Shown here one piece after another: positions 40,057-47,405 of a stretch of 47,405 bases of DNA. The stretch is taken from NCBI RefSeq assembly GCF_002101735.1, contig NZ_LQPE01000014.1, positions 1-47,405 of the forward strand. Reading direction: 5' to 3'. The notes below the pieces were generated by a model, which worked only from the letters and a program-made list of their open reading frames with translations, ran no database searches and was not told the DNA's origin. Positions within the stretch are counted from its first letter, which is position 1; each line of letters opens with the position of its first letter. Origin of the DNA: Mycobacterium kyorinense. GTDB lineage: Bacteria > Actinomycetota > Actinomycetes > Mycobacteriales > Mycobacteriaceae. Both the position numbers and the translations under genes were made by a program.

Positions 40057-42753
40057 TCAGCTGACCCGCGCTATCTCTGCCCGTACCGCGTCGAGCGCCG
40101 CCTCGATGCCCGACGGGTCCCTCCCTGAGCCCTGCGCGAGGTCGGCCTTGCCGCCACCGCGCCCATCAACCGCCCCGGCCAGCTGCTTGACCAGGTCATT
40201 AGCCCGAAGCCCCAGCTCCTGGGCAGCGGGATTGGCGGCGACCGCATACGGCACGGTGTCGCCGTCCCCCTCGGCGATCAACGCGACAACCGCAGGGTCG
40301 CTGCCGAGCTTGCCGCGGATGTCGCCGACCAGTGAGCGCAGGTCACCGGCCGTCATCCCCGCCGACATCCGCTGCGCCACCACACGCACGTTACCGATGC
40401 GCTGCGCGCCGGCCGCGGCATTCGTCGCGGCAGCCCGGGCATTGGCCAGCCGGACGCGTTCGAGTTCCTTCTCGGCCGCCTTCAGCCGCTCGACCAGATT
40501 GGCCACCCGGGCGGGCACCTCGTCCGACGGCACCTTCAGCGACGATGCCAGCCCCGCCATCAGCGCGCGCTCCTTGGCCAGGTGCTTGAACGACTCCAGC
40601 CCAACGTAGGCCTCGACCCGGCGAACCCCCGAACCCACCGACGATTCGCCTAGGATCGTGACCGGCCCGATCTGGGCCGAGTTGTGCACGTGGGTGCCGC
40701 CGCACAGCTCCAGTGAGAACGGCCCGCCGATCTCGACGACCCGCACCTCGTCCGGGTAGCGCTCGCCGAACAGCGCCAACGCCCCCATGGCCTTGGCCTT
40801 GTCGAGCTGTTCGGTGAAGGTGTGCACCTCGAAATCGGCCTGCACGGCCTGGTTGGTCACTTCTTCGATCTGGGTGCGCTGCTCCTCGGTCAGCGGACCC
40901 TGCCAGTTGAAGTCGAAGCGCAGATACCCCGGCCGGTTCAGCGAGCCGGCCTGAACGGCGTTGGGGCCCAGCACTTGTCGCAGCGCCGCATGCACCATGT
41001 GGGTGCCCGAGTGGCCCTGGGTGGCGCCCTTGCGCCAGCCGGGGTCGACGGCCGCGACAATCGTGTCGCCCTCGACGAATTCGCCGGATTCCACGTTGAC
41101 CCGGTGCACCCACAGGGTGTGCGCGATCTTCTGCACGTCGGTAACCGCCGCGCGGGCGCTCTCCCCGGCGCCGGTGCCGCTGATGGTCCCGACGTCGGCG
41201 ACCTGCCCACCGGATTCGGCGTACAACGGCGTGCGGTCCAACACCAGTTCGACGCGGTCGGCGGCGACGGCATCGTCGTGTGCCACTACCGGCACCCGCC
41301 TGCCGTCGACGAAGATGCCCAAAATGCGGGCTTCCGAGGACAATTCGTCGAAGCCGGTGAACTCGGTCGGCCCGGCGTCGACCAGCTCGCGGTAGGCGGA
41401 CAGATCGGCGTGGGCGTGTTTGCGCGCGGCGGCGTCGGCCTTGGCGCGACGGCGCTGCTCGGCCATCAACTCGTGGAAGCCGGCCTCGTCGACCTTCAGG
41501 CCCGCTTCGGCGGCCATCTCGAGCGTCAGCTCGATCGGGAACCCGTAGGTGTCGTGCAGCGTGAACGCATCCGACCCGGACAGCACGGTGGCGCCGGATG
41601 CCTTGGTGGCGCCGGCCACCTCCTCGAACAGCTTCGAGCCCGACGCCAGCGTGCGGTTGAACGCGGTCTCCTCGGCGACGGCGATCCGGTTGATCCGCTC
41701 GAAGTCGGTGACCAATTCGGGATACGACGGGCCCATCGCGTCGCGCACGGTTGCCATCAGCTCGCCGACGATCGGGCCGTCGATGTCGAGCAGCTTGGCC
41801 GAGCGGATCACCCGGCGCAGCAGCCGGCGCAGCACATAGCCGCGCCCGTCGTTGCCGGGGCTCACCCCGTCGCCGATCAGGATCGCGGCGGTGCGGCTGT
41901 GGTCGGCGATGATCCGGTAGCGCACGTCGTCGTCGTGGTTGCCGACGTCGTACCCGCGCGGCGCTTTGGCGGCCACGGTGTCGATGACCGGGCGCAGCAG
42001 GTCGGTTTCGTAGACGTTGTGCACGCCCTGCAACAGCACCGCGACCCGCTCGACACCCATCCCGGTGTCAATGTTCTTGCGCGGCAACGGTCCCAGAATC
42101 GCGTAGTCGTCTTTGGTGGTGCCCTCGCCGCGCTCGTTTTCCATGAACACGAGATTCCAGATCTCGATGTAGCGCTCTTCGCTGGCGAGCGGACCGCCTT
42201 CCGGCCCGTATTCCGGGCCGCGGTCGTAATAGATCTCCGACGACGGCCCGCACGGACCCGGGATGCCCATCGACCAGTAGTTGTCGGCCATCCCGCGGCG
42301 CTGGATCCGCTCCGCCGGCAGTCCGGCTACCTCCTGCCAGAGTCCCGCAGCCTCGTCGTCGTCCAAATAGACTGTGGCCCAGAGCTTTTCGGGATCAAAC
42401 CCGTAGCCGCCGTCGTCGACCGAGTTGGTCAACAACGTCCAGGCCAGCTCGATCGCTCCGCGTTTGAAGTAGTCGCCGAACGAAAAATTGCCGGCCATTT
42501 GGAAAAAGGTGTTGTGCCGGGTGGTGATCCCGACCTCGTCGATATCCGGAGTGCGGATGCATTTCTGGATGCTGGTGGCCGTCGGGTACGGCGGGGTGCG
42601 CTGGCCGAGACAGAACGGCACGAACTGCACCATGCCGGCGTTGACGAACAGCAGGTTGGGGTCGTCGAGGATCACCGAGGCACTCGGCACCTCGGTGTGA
42701 CCCGCTTTCACGAAATGATCGAGGAACCGCTTCCTGATCTCGTGTGTCTGCAC
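40057..42753 (-). CDS. alaS: Alanyl-tRNA synthetase
   Basis: The 898-residue enzyme charges tRNA-Ala. It has the class II catalytic core at the N-terminus ([15 protein letters not shown]), an editing domain with Zn-binding GHSGTHMVH and CGGTHV motifs near residues 570-680, and a C-terminal oligomerisation part ending in the Gly-rich [12 protein letters not shown] motif. GTG 42753 has an AAGGA site about 12 bases upstream, and a possible -10 box TAAGGT lies about 40 bases upstream. It leads the alaS-ruvX-mltG-aroE run. Confidence 0.97.
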   Translation of the reverse strand: MQTHEIRKRFLDHFVKAGHTEVPSASVILDDPNLLFVNAGMVQFVPFCLGQRTPPYPTATSIQKCIRTPDIDEVGITTRHNTFFQMAGNFSFGDYFKRGAIELAWTLLTNSVDDGGYGFDPEKLWATVYLDDDEAAGLWQEVAGLPAERIQRRGMADNYWSMGIPGPCGPSSEIYYDRGPEYGPEGGPLASEERYIEIWNLVFMENERGEGTTKDDYAILGPLPRKNIDTGMGVERVAVLLQGVHNVYETDLLRPVIDTVAAKAPRGYDVGNHDDDVRYRIIADHSRTAAILIGDGVSPGNDGRGYVLRRLLRRVIRSAKLLDIDGPIVGELMATVRDAMGPSYPELVTDFERINRIAVAEETAFNRTLASGSKLFEEVAGATKASGATVLSGSDAFTLHDTYGFPIELTLEMAAEAGLKVDEAGFHELMAEQRRRAKADAAARKHAHADLSAYRELVDAGPTEFTGFDELSSEARILGIFVDGRRVPVVAHDDAVAADRVELVLDRTPLYAESGGQVADVGTISGTGAGESARAAVTDVQKIAHTLWVHRVNVESGEFVEGDTIVAAVDPGWRKGATQGHSGTHMVHAALRQVLGPNAVQAGSLNRPGYLRFDFNWQGPLTEEQRTQIEEVTNQAVQADFEVHTFTEQLDKAKAMGALALFGERYPDEVRVVEIGGPFSLELCGGTHVHNSAQIGPVTILGESSVGSGVRRVEAYVGLESFKHLAKERALMAGLASSLKVPSDEVPARVANLVERLKAAEKELERVRLANARAAATNAAAGAQRIGNVRVVAQRMSAGMTAGDLRSLVGDIRGKLGSDPAVVALIAEGDGDTVPYAVAANPAAQELGLRANDLVKQLAGAVDGRGGGKADLAQGSGRDPSGIEAALDAVRAEIARVS

Positions 42754-42810
42754 GTTGTCGTCGCTGTCCTTCTAGCCAATTTGATCGCACTACCTTACCG
42801 GTCTGCAGGA

Positions 42811-43200
42811 TCAGCCCTTGACGAAGCTCAGCCGCACCGACCGCCGCGGATTGTCCCGGTTGAGGTCGACGAGCACCACGCTCTGCCAGGTGCCCAGCAG
42901 CGGTTCGCCGCCCTGCACGGGCACCGTCACCGACGGCGACACTATGGCCGGCAACACATGGTCGGCGCCGTGACCAGGCGAGCCGTGTTGGTGGCGGTAA
43001 CGGTCGTCACGCGGCAGCAGCCGCTCCAGGGTATCGACGAGGTCGTCTTCGGAACCGGCGCCGGTCTCGATGATCGCCACCCCGGCCGTCGCGTGCGGGA
43101 CGAACACGTTGCACAGGCCGTCAGCGCGCGAAGCACAGAACGACCGCACCTCGCCTGTCAGGTCGACGATCCGGCGACGCGTGGTGTCGACATCCAGCAC
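42811..43200 (-). CDS. YjbQ/UPF0047-family protein
   Basis: The 129-residue protein has the family signature VFVPHATAGVAIIETG and the late HGADHVLPA and GTWQSVVLVDLN stretches. It matches Rv2556c in length and position. Family members have been linked to thiamine phosphate synthesis and to metal-dependent phosphatase-like folds, but no secure role is known. GTG 43200 gives the conserved LDVDTTRRRIVDLT start; the longer frame upstream reads into the tandem repeat at 43227 and repeats Cys/Arg-rich peptide, so it is not real. Confidence 0.87.
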   Translation of the reverse strand: MLDVDTTRRRIVDLTGEVRSFCASRADGLCNVFVPHATAGVAIIETGAGSEDDLVDTLERLLPRDDRYRHQHGSPGHGADHVLPAIVSPSVTVPVQGGEPLLGTWQSVVLVDLNRDNPRRSVRLSFVKG

Positions 43201-43226
43201 ATCGGTATCCACGTCATCCAGGGTAC

Positions 43227-43383
43227 GGCGATCGCAAGCGCGGCAAAGCCGGGCGCAGCGGGTCGCCGTCAGCGAACCGGGCGATCGCAAGCGCGGCAAA
43301 GCCGGGCGCAGCGGGTCGCCGTCACCGAACCGGCGATCGCAAGCGCGGCAAAGCCGGGCGCAGCGGGTCGCCGTCACCGAGCC
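43227..43383. repeat. Triple tandem array of a 52-53-bp REP-like repeat
   Basis: Three head-to-tail copies start at 43227, 43280 and 43332. Each opens GGCGATCGCAAGCGCGGC, continues to a shared GCGGGTCGCCGTCA, and ends in a slightly varying spacer. Over the shared core of about 44 bp the copies are identical. Units are imperfectly palindromic. The array fills the gap between the divergent YjbQ-family gene and the ABM-like gene at 43512. Single copies are at 16798 and 39494. Confidence 0.85.
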
Positions 43384-43460
43384 ACGAGCCGGCCGCGGCA
43401 ACCTGCCAATCCGCGGCAAACCCGTTGCGACGCTTACCCGATCGGAGGAAAGTAATCGGT

Positions 43461-43490
43461 GGACCGGTGGCGCCACCGGGGCGCTGCCCC
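43461..43490 (+). promoter_or_regulatory. Leader element with 16-bp palindrome, first ABM-like gene
   Basis: This 30-base block is identical to 44284-44313 before the paralogue. It contains the perfect palindrome CCGGTGGCGCCACCGG (43464-43479), whose end is 32 bases from the GTG at 43512. A second small stem, GGGGC-GCT-GCCCC (43478-43490), overlaps the palindrome, so the two RNA folds exclude each other. GGAGGAA at 43444 precedes a possible 13-codon leader ORF (GTG 43459 to TGA 43500). Confidence 0.7.
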
Positions 43491-43511
43491 GAGTAGGTGA
43501 GGAAGTGGATC

Positions 43512-44141
43512 GTGTACGCGCGCTCTACCACTATCCAGGCGCAACCTTCGTCCATCGACGCGGGGATTGCGCACATTCGCGACCAGGTAATGCCCGCCCT
43601 GCAGGCGATCGACGGGTGTGTCGGTGTGTCGCTGTTGGTCGACCGGCAGTCCGGCAGATGTATCGCCAGCAGCTCCTGGGAGACCCAAGACGCGATGCAT
43701 GCCAGCGCCGAGCAGGTACGTCCGATCCGGGATCGGGCCGCCGAGATGTTCGGCGGTACCGCGACCGTCGAAGAGTGGGAAATCGCGGTGCTCCATCGAG
43801 ACCACCGCTCACACGAGGGCGCCTGCGTGCGGGCGGTGTGGGTAAAGGGCGATCCCGCCCAGGCGGACCAGAACGTCGACTACTACAAGACGTCCATCCT
43901 GCCCGATCTGGAGAACCTCGAGGGGTTCTGCAGCGCCAGTCTGATGCTCGACCGCGCGTCCGGACGTTTCGTGTCCTGTGCGACGTACGACAGCCTTGAG
44001 GCGATGCAGCGAAACAGGGAACAGGCGAGGGCCCTTAGGACGGCACGCATTCAGAAAGCGGGCGTCCCGGAGCTCGAGGAACTCGATGTATGCGAGTTCG
44101 AGCTCGCGCTCGCCCACCTGCGGGTGCCCGAGCTGGTCTGA
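43512..44141 (+). CDS. Tandem ABM-like (dimeric alpha/beta barrel) protein, copy 1
   Basis: The 209-residue protein has two similar halves: [20 protein letters not shown] with [15 protein letters not shown] in the first, and [21 protein letters not shown] with [15 protein letters not shown] in the second. This repeat is typical of two fused antibiotic-biosynthesis-monooxygenase-like ferredoxin folds. It matches Rv2557, which I recall as starvation-induced; activity is unknown. I chose GTG 43512 over GTG 43497 because it aligns with the paralogue start ([11 protein letters not shown]) and has a GAGGAAG site. It shares a leader element with the next gene, its tandem duplicate. Confidence 0.82.
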   Translation: MYARSTTIQAQPSSIDAGIAHIRDQVMPALQAIDGCVGVSLLVDRQSGRCIASSSWETQDAMHASAEQVRPIRDRAAEMFGGTATVEEWEIAVLHRDHRSHEGACVRAVWVKGDPAQADQNVDYYKTSILPDLENLEGFCSASLMLDRASGRFVSCATYDSLEAMQRNREQARALRTARIQKAGVPELEELDVCEFELALAHLRVPELV

Positions 44142-44283
44142 GCGGCGCCCTGCTCGAACGCCGTCACGAACTATTCGACGGCGTGCGCTGGCGTTCGGCC
44201 AATTGCCTTGGCAACTCCCCAAACCCGGGCAAAACCATTGCGGGGGTCATTCCGTTGGAGGAAGGTAGGAAAAGGAAGTCGTA

Positions 44284-44313
44284 GGACCGGTGGCGCCACC
44301 GGGGCGCTGCCCC
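44284..44313 (+). promoter_or_regulatory. Leader element with 16-bp palindrome, second ABM-like gene
   Basis: Exact copy of the 30-base block at 43461. The palindrome CCGGTGGCGCCACCGG is at 44287-44302, again with 32 bases to the start codon (GTG 44335). Flanking sequence differs, and the leader-ORF frame seen before copy 1 is closed here by a TAG, so the DNA or RNA element rather than a peptide is conserved. Confidence 0.7.
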
Positions 44314-44334
44314 CGAGCAAGGAGGGGTTGAATC

Positions 44335-44958
44335 GTGTACGCGCGCTCTACCACAATCCAGGCGCAACGGTCGTGCATCGACGCCGGGATTGCGCATATT
44401 CGTGACGTGGTGATGCCCGCTCTGCAGGAGTTGGACGGCTGCATGGGACTGTCGCTGCTCGTCGACCGCGAGTCCGGCCGCTGCATCGCCACCAGCTCGT
44501 GGGACTCGGAGAAGACGATGCACGCCAGCGGCGAGCAGGTTCGGCCGCTTCAGCAGCGGGCGGCGCAGGTGTTCGGCGGCGGCACCCCGACCGTCGACCG
44601 GTGGGAGATCGCGGTGCTGCACCGCGACCACCGCTCGGCCCCCGGCGCCTGCGTGCGCGCCACCTGGCTCAAGATCCGGCCCGAGCAGTTCGACAACGCC
44701 ATCGGCTTCTACCGCGAGTCGGTGTTGCCGGCGATCGAGGAACTCGACGGGTTCTGCAGCGCCAGCCTGATGCTGGACCGCACGTCCTGCCGTGCCGTGT
44801 CCTCGTCGACCTTCGACAGCATGGAGACGATGCGGCGCAGCGACGACCGGGCCCGCTCACTGCGCACCGGTCTGCTTCGCGATCTCGGCGCCGACCAGGT
44901 CGACGTCGGCGAATTCGAGCTGGCGATCGCCCAGCTGCGGGTGCCCGAGCTGGTCTAG
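44335..44958 (+). CDS. Tandem ABM-like (dimeric alpha/beta barrel) protein, copy 2
   Basis: The 207-residue paralogue of the preceding gene has the same two-half build ([20 protein letters not shown] and [20 protein letters not shown]) and ends in the same LRVPELV. It matches Rv2558. GTG 44335 has a strong GGAGGGG ribosome site. Separate leaders with the same element suggest that both copies answer the same signal. It converges on the YciI-like gene with only 2 bp between stops. Confidence 0.83.
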   Translation: MYARSTTIQAQRSCIDAGIAHIRDVVMPALQELDGCMGLSLLVDRESGRCIATSSWDSEKTMHASGEQVRPLQQRAAQVFGGGTPTVDRWEIAVLHRDHRSAPGACVRATWLKIRPEQFDNAIGFYRESVLPAIEELDGFCSASLMLDRTSCRAVSSSTFDSMETMRRSDDRARSLRTGLLRDLGADQVDVGEFELAIAQLRVPELV

Positions 44959-44960
44959 CA

Positions 44961-45296
44961 CTAGGGCAGCGCGTCGCCCGGAAATCCCCGGCAGGGGTGC
45001 ACCTCGAAGGTGAACACCCCGGCCTGCACGCCGGGGTCGTCGTTCATCACCGCGGTGGTCTCGTCGACGCTGCCGGTGAACACGCCGACGCCGTATACCT
45101 GCGAGCCGTCGGTGACCGGCAACACCACCGGCAGGACGCCTTCGTGGCGAAGCGCGAAGTTGCGCCGGCCGTGCTCCCAGATGATCGCCGGGGTGTCGTC
45201 GCCGCCGAAGTTGGGCCCCTGCTTGAGGATGACGACGCTGTAGGCCTTGGCGGCCGGCAGCAGCGCGTTCATCTCGTCGTCGGTGAAGGTCTTCAT
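44961..45296 (-). CDS. YciI-like small protein
   Basis: The 111-residue cytosolic protein ends in the pattern DDPGVQAGVFTFEVHPCRG, common to actinobacterial YCII-related proteins, and has the central HEGVLPVVLPVTDG. These are small ferredoxin-like folds with no firmly known activity. ATG 45296 has a GGAG site 6-7 bases upstream (minus strand). It lies 96 bp downstream of rarA, separated by a long-stem hairpin. Confidence 0.72.
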   Translation of the reverse strand: MKTFTDDEMNALLPAAKAYSVVILKQGPNFGGDDTPAIIWEHGRRNFALRHEGVLPVVLPVTDGSQVYGVGVFTGSVDETTAVMNDDPGVQAGVFTFEVHPCRGFPGDALP

Positions 45297-45325
45297 CTCC
45301 GGTCTCCTCGCTGACGTGGCCGCGC

Positions 45326-45381
45326 CGAGCGTAACGCCACGGCGACAATTCGGCGGTTTTGCCGCCGTGGCGTTACACTCG
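45326..45381. terminator. Long-stem intergenic hairpin downstream of rarA (family copy D)
   Basis: Arms 45326-45344 and 45363-45381 pair over 19 bp with one mismatch (CGAGCGTAACGCCACGGCG), around an 18-base loop with a TTTT. It lies 11 bp after the rarA stop and before the YciI-like gene, so it may end rarA transcription. Confidence 0.7.
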
Positions 45382-45392
45382 CTGGCGCGAAA

Positions 45393-46739
45393 TTAGCGGC
45401 GCTTGCCGCGGATGATCGCCCGCAGCTTGTCCAGCCGGCCGGCGATTTCGCGTTCGGCGCCGCGGCCGGTCGGGTGGTAGTAGTCCACCCCGACCAGCTC
45501 GTCGGGCGGATATTGTTGTGCCACAATGCCATCCGGGTCGTCGTGGGAGTACCGGTAGCCCTGCGCATTGCCCAGGGCGGCGGCACCCGAGTAGTGGCCG
45601 TCGCGCAGATGCGCGGGCACCAGTCCGGCTGTGCCCGCTTTGATGTCGGCCATCGCCGCGCCCAGCGCGGTGGTCACCGCGTTCGACTTGGGTGCCGTGG
45701 CCAGGTGCACGGTGGCGTGCGCGAGCGTGAGTTGCGCCTCGGGCATGCCGATCAGCTGCACGGTCTGCGCCGCAGCCACCGCCGTCTGCAGCGCGGTCGG
45801 ATCGGCCATGCCGATGTCCTCGCTGGCGAGGATCATCAGCCGGCGCGCGATGAACCGCGGGTCCTCGCCGGCGACCAGCATCCGGGCCAGGTAGTGCAGT
45901 GCGGCGTCGACGTCGGAGCCGCGCACCGACTTGATGAACGCGCTGATCACGTCATAGTGCTGGTCGCCGTCGCGGTCGTAGCGGACCGCGGCCTTGTCCA
46001 GCGATTGTTCGATGGCCTCCACGGTCACGGGGTCGGCAGCCTCGGCGGCCACCTCCAGCGCGGTCAGGGCGCGACGGGCGTCGCCGGCGGCCAGTTGCAC
46101 CAGCAGGTCGACGGCCTCGGGCGTTACCTGCACCCGCCCGTTCAGCCCGCGCGGGTCGTCGATCGCGCGCTGGACCACGGTGCGCACGTCGTCGCCGCTC
46201 AGTGGATGCAGTTGCAGGATCAGCGACCGCGACAGCAGCGGCGACACCACCGAGAACGACGGATTTTCGGTCGTCGCCGCAACCAGCAGCACCACCCGGT
46301 TCTCCACCGCGGACAGCAGCGCGTCCTGCTGGGTCTTGGAGAACCGGTGCACCTCGTCGATGAACAACACGGTCTGCTCGCCGTGCGCCGCGGCGCGGCG
46401 GGCCAGATCGATGACGGCCCTGACCTCCTTGACGCCGGCCGACAGCGCCGAGAGCGCCTCGAACCGCCGGCCGGTGGCCTGGGAGATCAGCGCCGCCAGC
46501 GTGGTCTTGCCGCTGCCGGGAGGCCCGTAGAGGATGACCGACGCCACCCCGGAGCCCTCGACCAGGCGGCGCAGCGGCGAGCCCGGTCGCAGCAGGTGGT
46601 CCTGCCCGACCACCTCGTCGAGAGTGGCCGGGCGCATCCGCACCGCCAACGGCGCAGCGGCCGTCGCGCCCAGGGGGCGCTCGGTGAGCCCGGCCGCGTC
46701 GGGGACGTCGAACAGACCGTCGGACACGGTTTCAGGCAT
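45393..46739 (-). CDS. rarA: Replication-associated recombination protein RarA (MgsA) AAA+ ATPase
   Basis: The 448-residue clamp-loader-like ATPase acts at stalled replication forks. It has Walker [11 protein letters not shown], Walker [11 protein letters not shown], sensor ATTENPSF and the C-terminal tetramerisation part ([22 protein letters not shown] split over two helices). It matches Rv2559c. Start is uncertain: ATG 46739 ([11 protein letters not shown]) or the GTG four codons later; neither has a clear ribosome site, and an earlier frame to 46796 is not conserved. Confidence 0.93.
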   Translation of the reverse strand: MPETVSDGLFDVPDAAGLTERPLGATAAAPLAVRMRPATLDEVVGQDHLLRPGSPLRRLVEGSGVASVILYGPPGSGKTTLAALISQATGRRFEALSALSAGVKEVRAVIDLARRAAAHGEQTVLFIDEVHRFSKTQQDALLSAVENRVVLLVAATTENPSFSVVSPLLSRSLILQLHPLSGDDVRTVVQRAIDDPRGLNGRVQVTPEAVDLLVQLAAGDARRALTALEVAAEAADPVTVEAIEQSLDKAAVRYDRDGDQHYDVISAFIKSVRGSDVDAALHYLARMLVAGEDPRFIARRLMILASEDIGMADPTALQTAVAAAQTVQLIGMPEAQLTLAHATVHLATAPKSNAVTTALGAAMADIKAGTAGLVPAHLRDGHYSGAAALGNAQGYRYSHDDPDGIVAQQYPPDELVGVDYYHPTGRGAEREIAGRLDKLRAIIRGKRR

Positions 46740-46816
46740 ACCACGGCGGCGCCGATGAAAACTGCGCGCCGACGTGGTCTGCACATCCACAGCCACATTG
46801 ACGAGAGAACGAACCC

Positions 46817-47209
46817 ATGTCCAAAACAGCCAGCCGCGTCGCCGGCATCGTGATCAGCGCACTGCTCGCGGTATTCCTTGCGTTCGACTGCCTCACCAAA
46901 ATCCTCGGTGTCGAAGCCAGCCGCAAAGGGACGGCCGAGCTCGGGTTTCCGGTCGGGCAGACCGCGGTGATCGGGTGGGTGCTGCTGGCCTGCCTGGTGG
47001 TCTTTCTCATTCCGCGTACCGCGGTGCTCGGCGCGATCGGCATCACCGCCTACCTCGGCGGCGCGGTGACGGCCAACATGCGCGTCGAAAAGCCCGTCGC
47101 CACATTCGTTCTGTCCGCGGTCTATGTCAGCGTGCTGCTGTGGATCGGACTGGTCCTGCGCCGGCCGGAACTGCTGCGCGTCCTCGGCCTGCGCGGGCGG
47201 GCGGACTGA
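46817..47209 (+). CDS. DoxX-like four-helix membrane protein
   Basis: The 130-residue protein has four membrane segments (about 7-27, 49-66, 70-86, 95-113) and the pattern FDCLTKILG before the second, as in DoxX-like proteins. Some relatives take part in redox or thiosulfate handling, but this type is uncharacterised. ATG 46817 has a weak GAGAG site upstream. It is divergent from rarA and precedes the Pro/Gly-rich gene. Confidence 0.78.
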   Translation: MSKTASRVAGIVISALLAVFLAFDCLTKILGVEASRKGTAELGFPVGQTAVIGWVLLACLVVFLIPRTAVLGAIGITAYLGGAVTANMRVEKPVATFVLSAVYVSVLLWIGLVLRRPELLRVLGLRGRAD

Positions 47210-47290
47210 CGGCGCGTTTCCGGCGGCGCTGCCGAATACTTGCTAAGTTCTGCGAGCGCATACTTCACGCCGACGAGGTAGGAGCGGGAC

Positions 47291-47405
47291 ATGAGCCAAA
47301 CACCGGAGCAGTCCGGCAGCCCCACCGACCCGCAGCCCGGTGGCCCCGGCTTTCCGCCACCCGGTTACCAGCCACCGCCCCCGCCCCCGCCGCCCGGCTA
47401 CGGCC
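47291..47405 (+). CDS. 5' part of a proline/glycine-rich membrane protein
   Basis: The first 38 codons read MSQTPEQSGSPTDPQPGG and then Pro-rich sequence with a run of eight Pro, up to the window edge. It matches the start and position of Rv2560, a proline- and glycine-rich membrane protein; membrane segments would lie beyond the edge. ATG 47291 has a GGAG site 6 bases upstream. Confidence 0.75.
   Translation, partial: MSQTPEQSGSPTDPQPGGPGFPPPGYQPPPPPPPPGYG

Noticed and set aside
43227..43383. CRISPR array
   Set aside because: Only three units; the repeat is about 44 bp of a 52-bp period, the so-called spacers are under 10 bp and nearly identical, and no cas genes are present.
42811..43476. 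A 221-residue version of the YjbQ-family protein starting near 43476
   Set aside because: The added N-terminus is the translated tandem repeat (repeated Cys/Arg-rich peptide), and the 129-residue form from GTG 43200 matches the known protein.
43459..43500. A regulatory leader peptide before the first ABM-like gene
   Set aside because: It has a good ribosome site and spacing, but the frame is stopped before the paralogue, so a conserved peptide role is not supported; the nucleotide element is reported instead.

Overview
The window is high-GC chromosomal DNA of a Mycobacterium. Many proteins match, from memory, M. tuberculosis proteins in sequence, length and order: the Rv1377c-Rv1401 block (pyrR to the lipI/lipH region) and the Rv2531c-Rv2560 block (aro, efp, alaS, rarA). 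In M. tuberculosis these blocks are far apart. Here they are joined, with an accessory island between them. No tRNA, rRNA, insertion sequence, phage gene or CRISPR array was found.

Layout. 1-2700: a partial gene, a YhhN-like membrane protein and two tandem HSL-type esterases (lipI, lipH). 2723-6676, minus strand: metK, coaBC, rpoZ, gmk and mihF. 7175-8016, plus strand: a helix-turn-helix protein with a Mop-type domain, and a small secreted protein. 8040-16704, minus strand: a complete pyrimidine operon, pyrR-pyrB-pyrC-(membrane gene)-carA-carB-pyrF. Its genes mostly overlap or touch, and a PyrR-type RNA site lies next to the first ribosome site. 16855-18686, plus strand: a methyltransferase and a serine hydrolase.

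18761-27277, minus strand, is the most interesting part. It holds an acyl-CoA-dehydrogenase-like flavoprotein behind a palindromic operator, a TetR regulator, and a tight operon. The operon order is GntR regulator (frame-disrupted), AprB-like two-cluster ferredoxin, lipoprotein substrate-binding protein with a NosL-like tail, ABC permease, ABC ATPase, and AprA-like flavoprotein fused to HEAT repeats. The junctions from the binding protein to the flavoprotein are all ATGA overlaps. This looks like import of a small anionic (perhaps organosulfur) compound coupled to a flavin/iron-sulfur redox enzyme; the substrate is unknown.

27515-46739, mostly minus strand, is conserved core: an Orn/Lys/Arg-type decarboxylase, nusB, efp, pepQ, the shikimate genes aroQ-aroB-aroK-aroC, a prepilin-peptidase-like protein, aroE, mltG, ruvX, alaS, a YjbQ-family protein and rarA. 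A plus-strand pair of tandem-domain ABM-like paralogues (43512-44958) carries a duplicated leader with a perfect 16-bp palindrome. The window ends with a DoxX-like membrane protein and the start of a proline/glycine-rich protein.

Two kinds of small repeat run through the non-coding DNA. One is a family of long-stem intergenic hairpins (four copies). The other is a REP-like element of about 40-52 bp: a triple tandem array at 43227, a single copy at 16798, and a copy read through inside the mltG coding sequence at 39494. Several plus-strand genes have a TANNNT box 6-8 bases before the start codon, which suggests leaderless transcripts.
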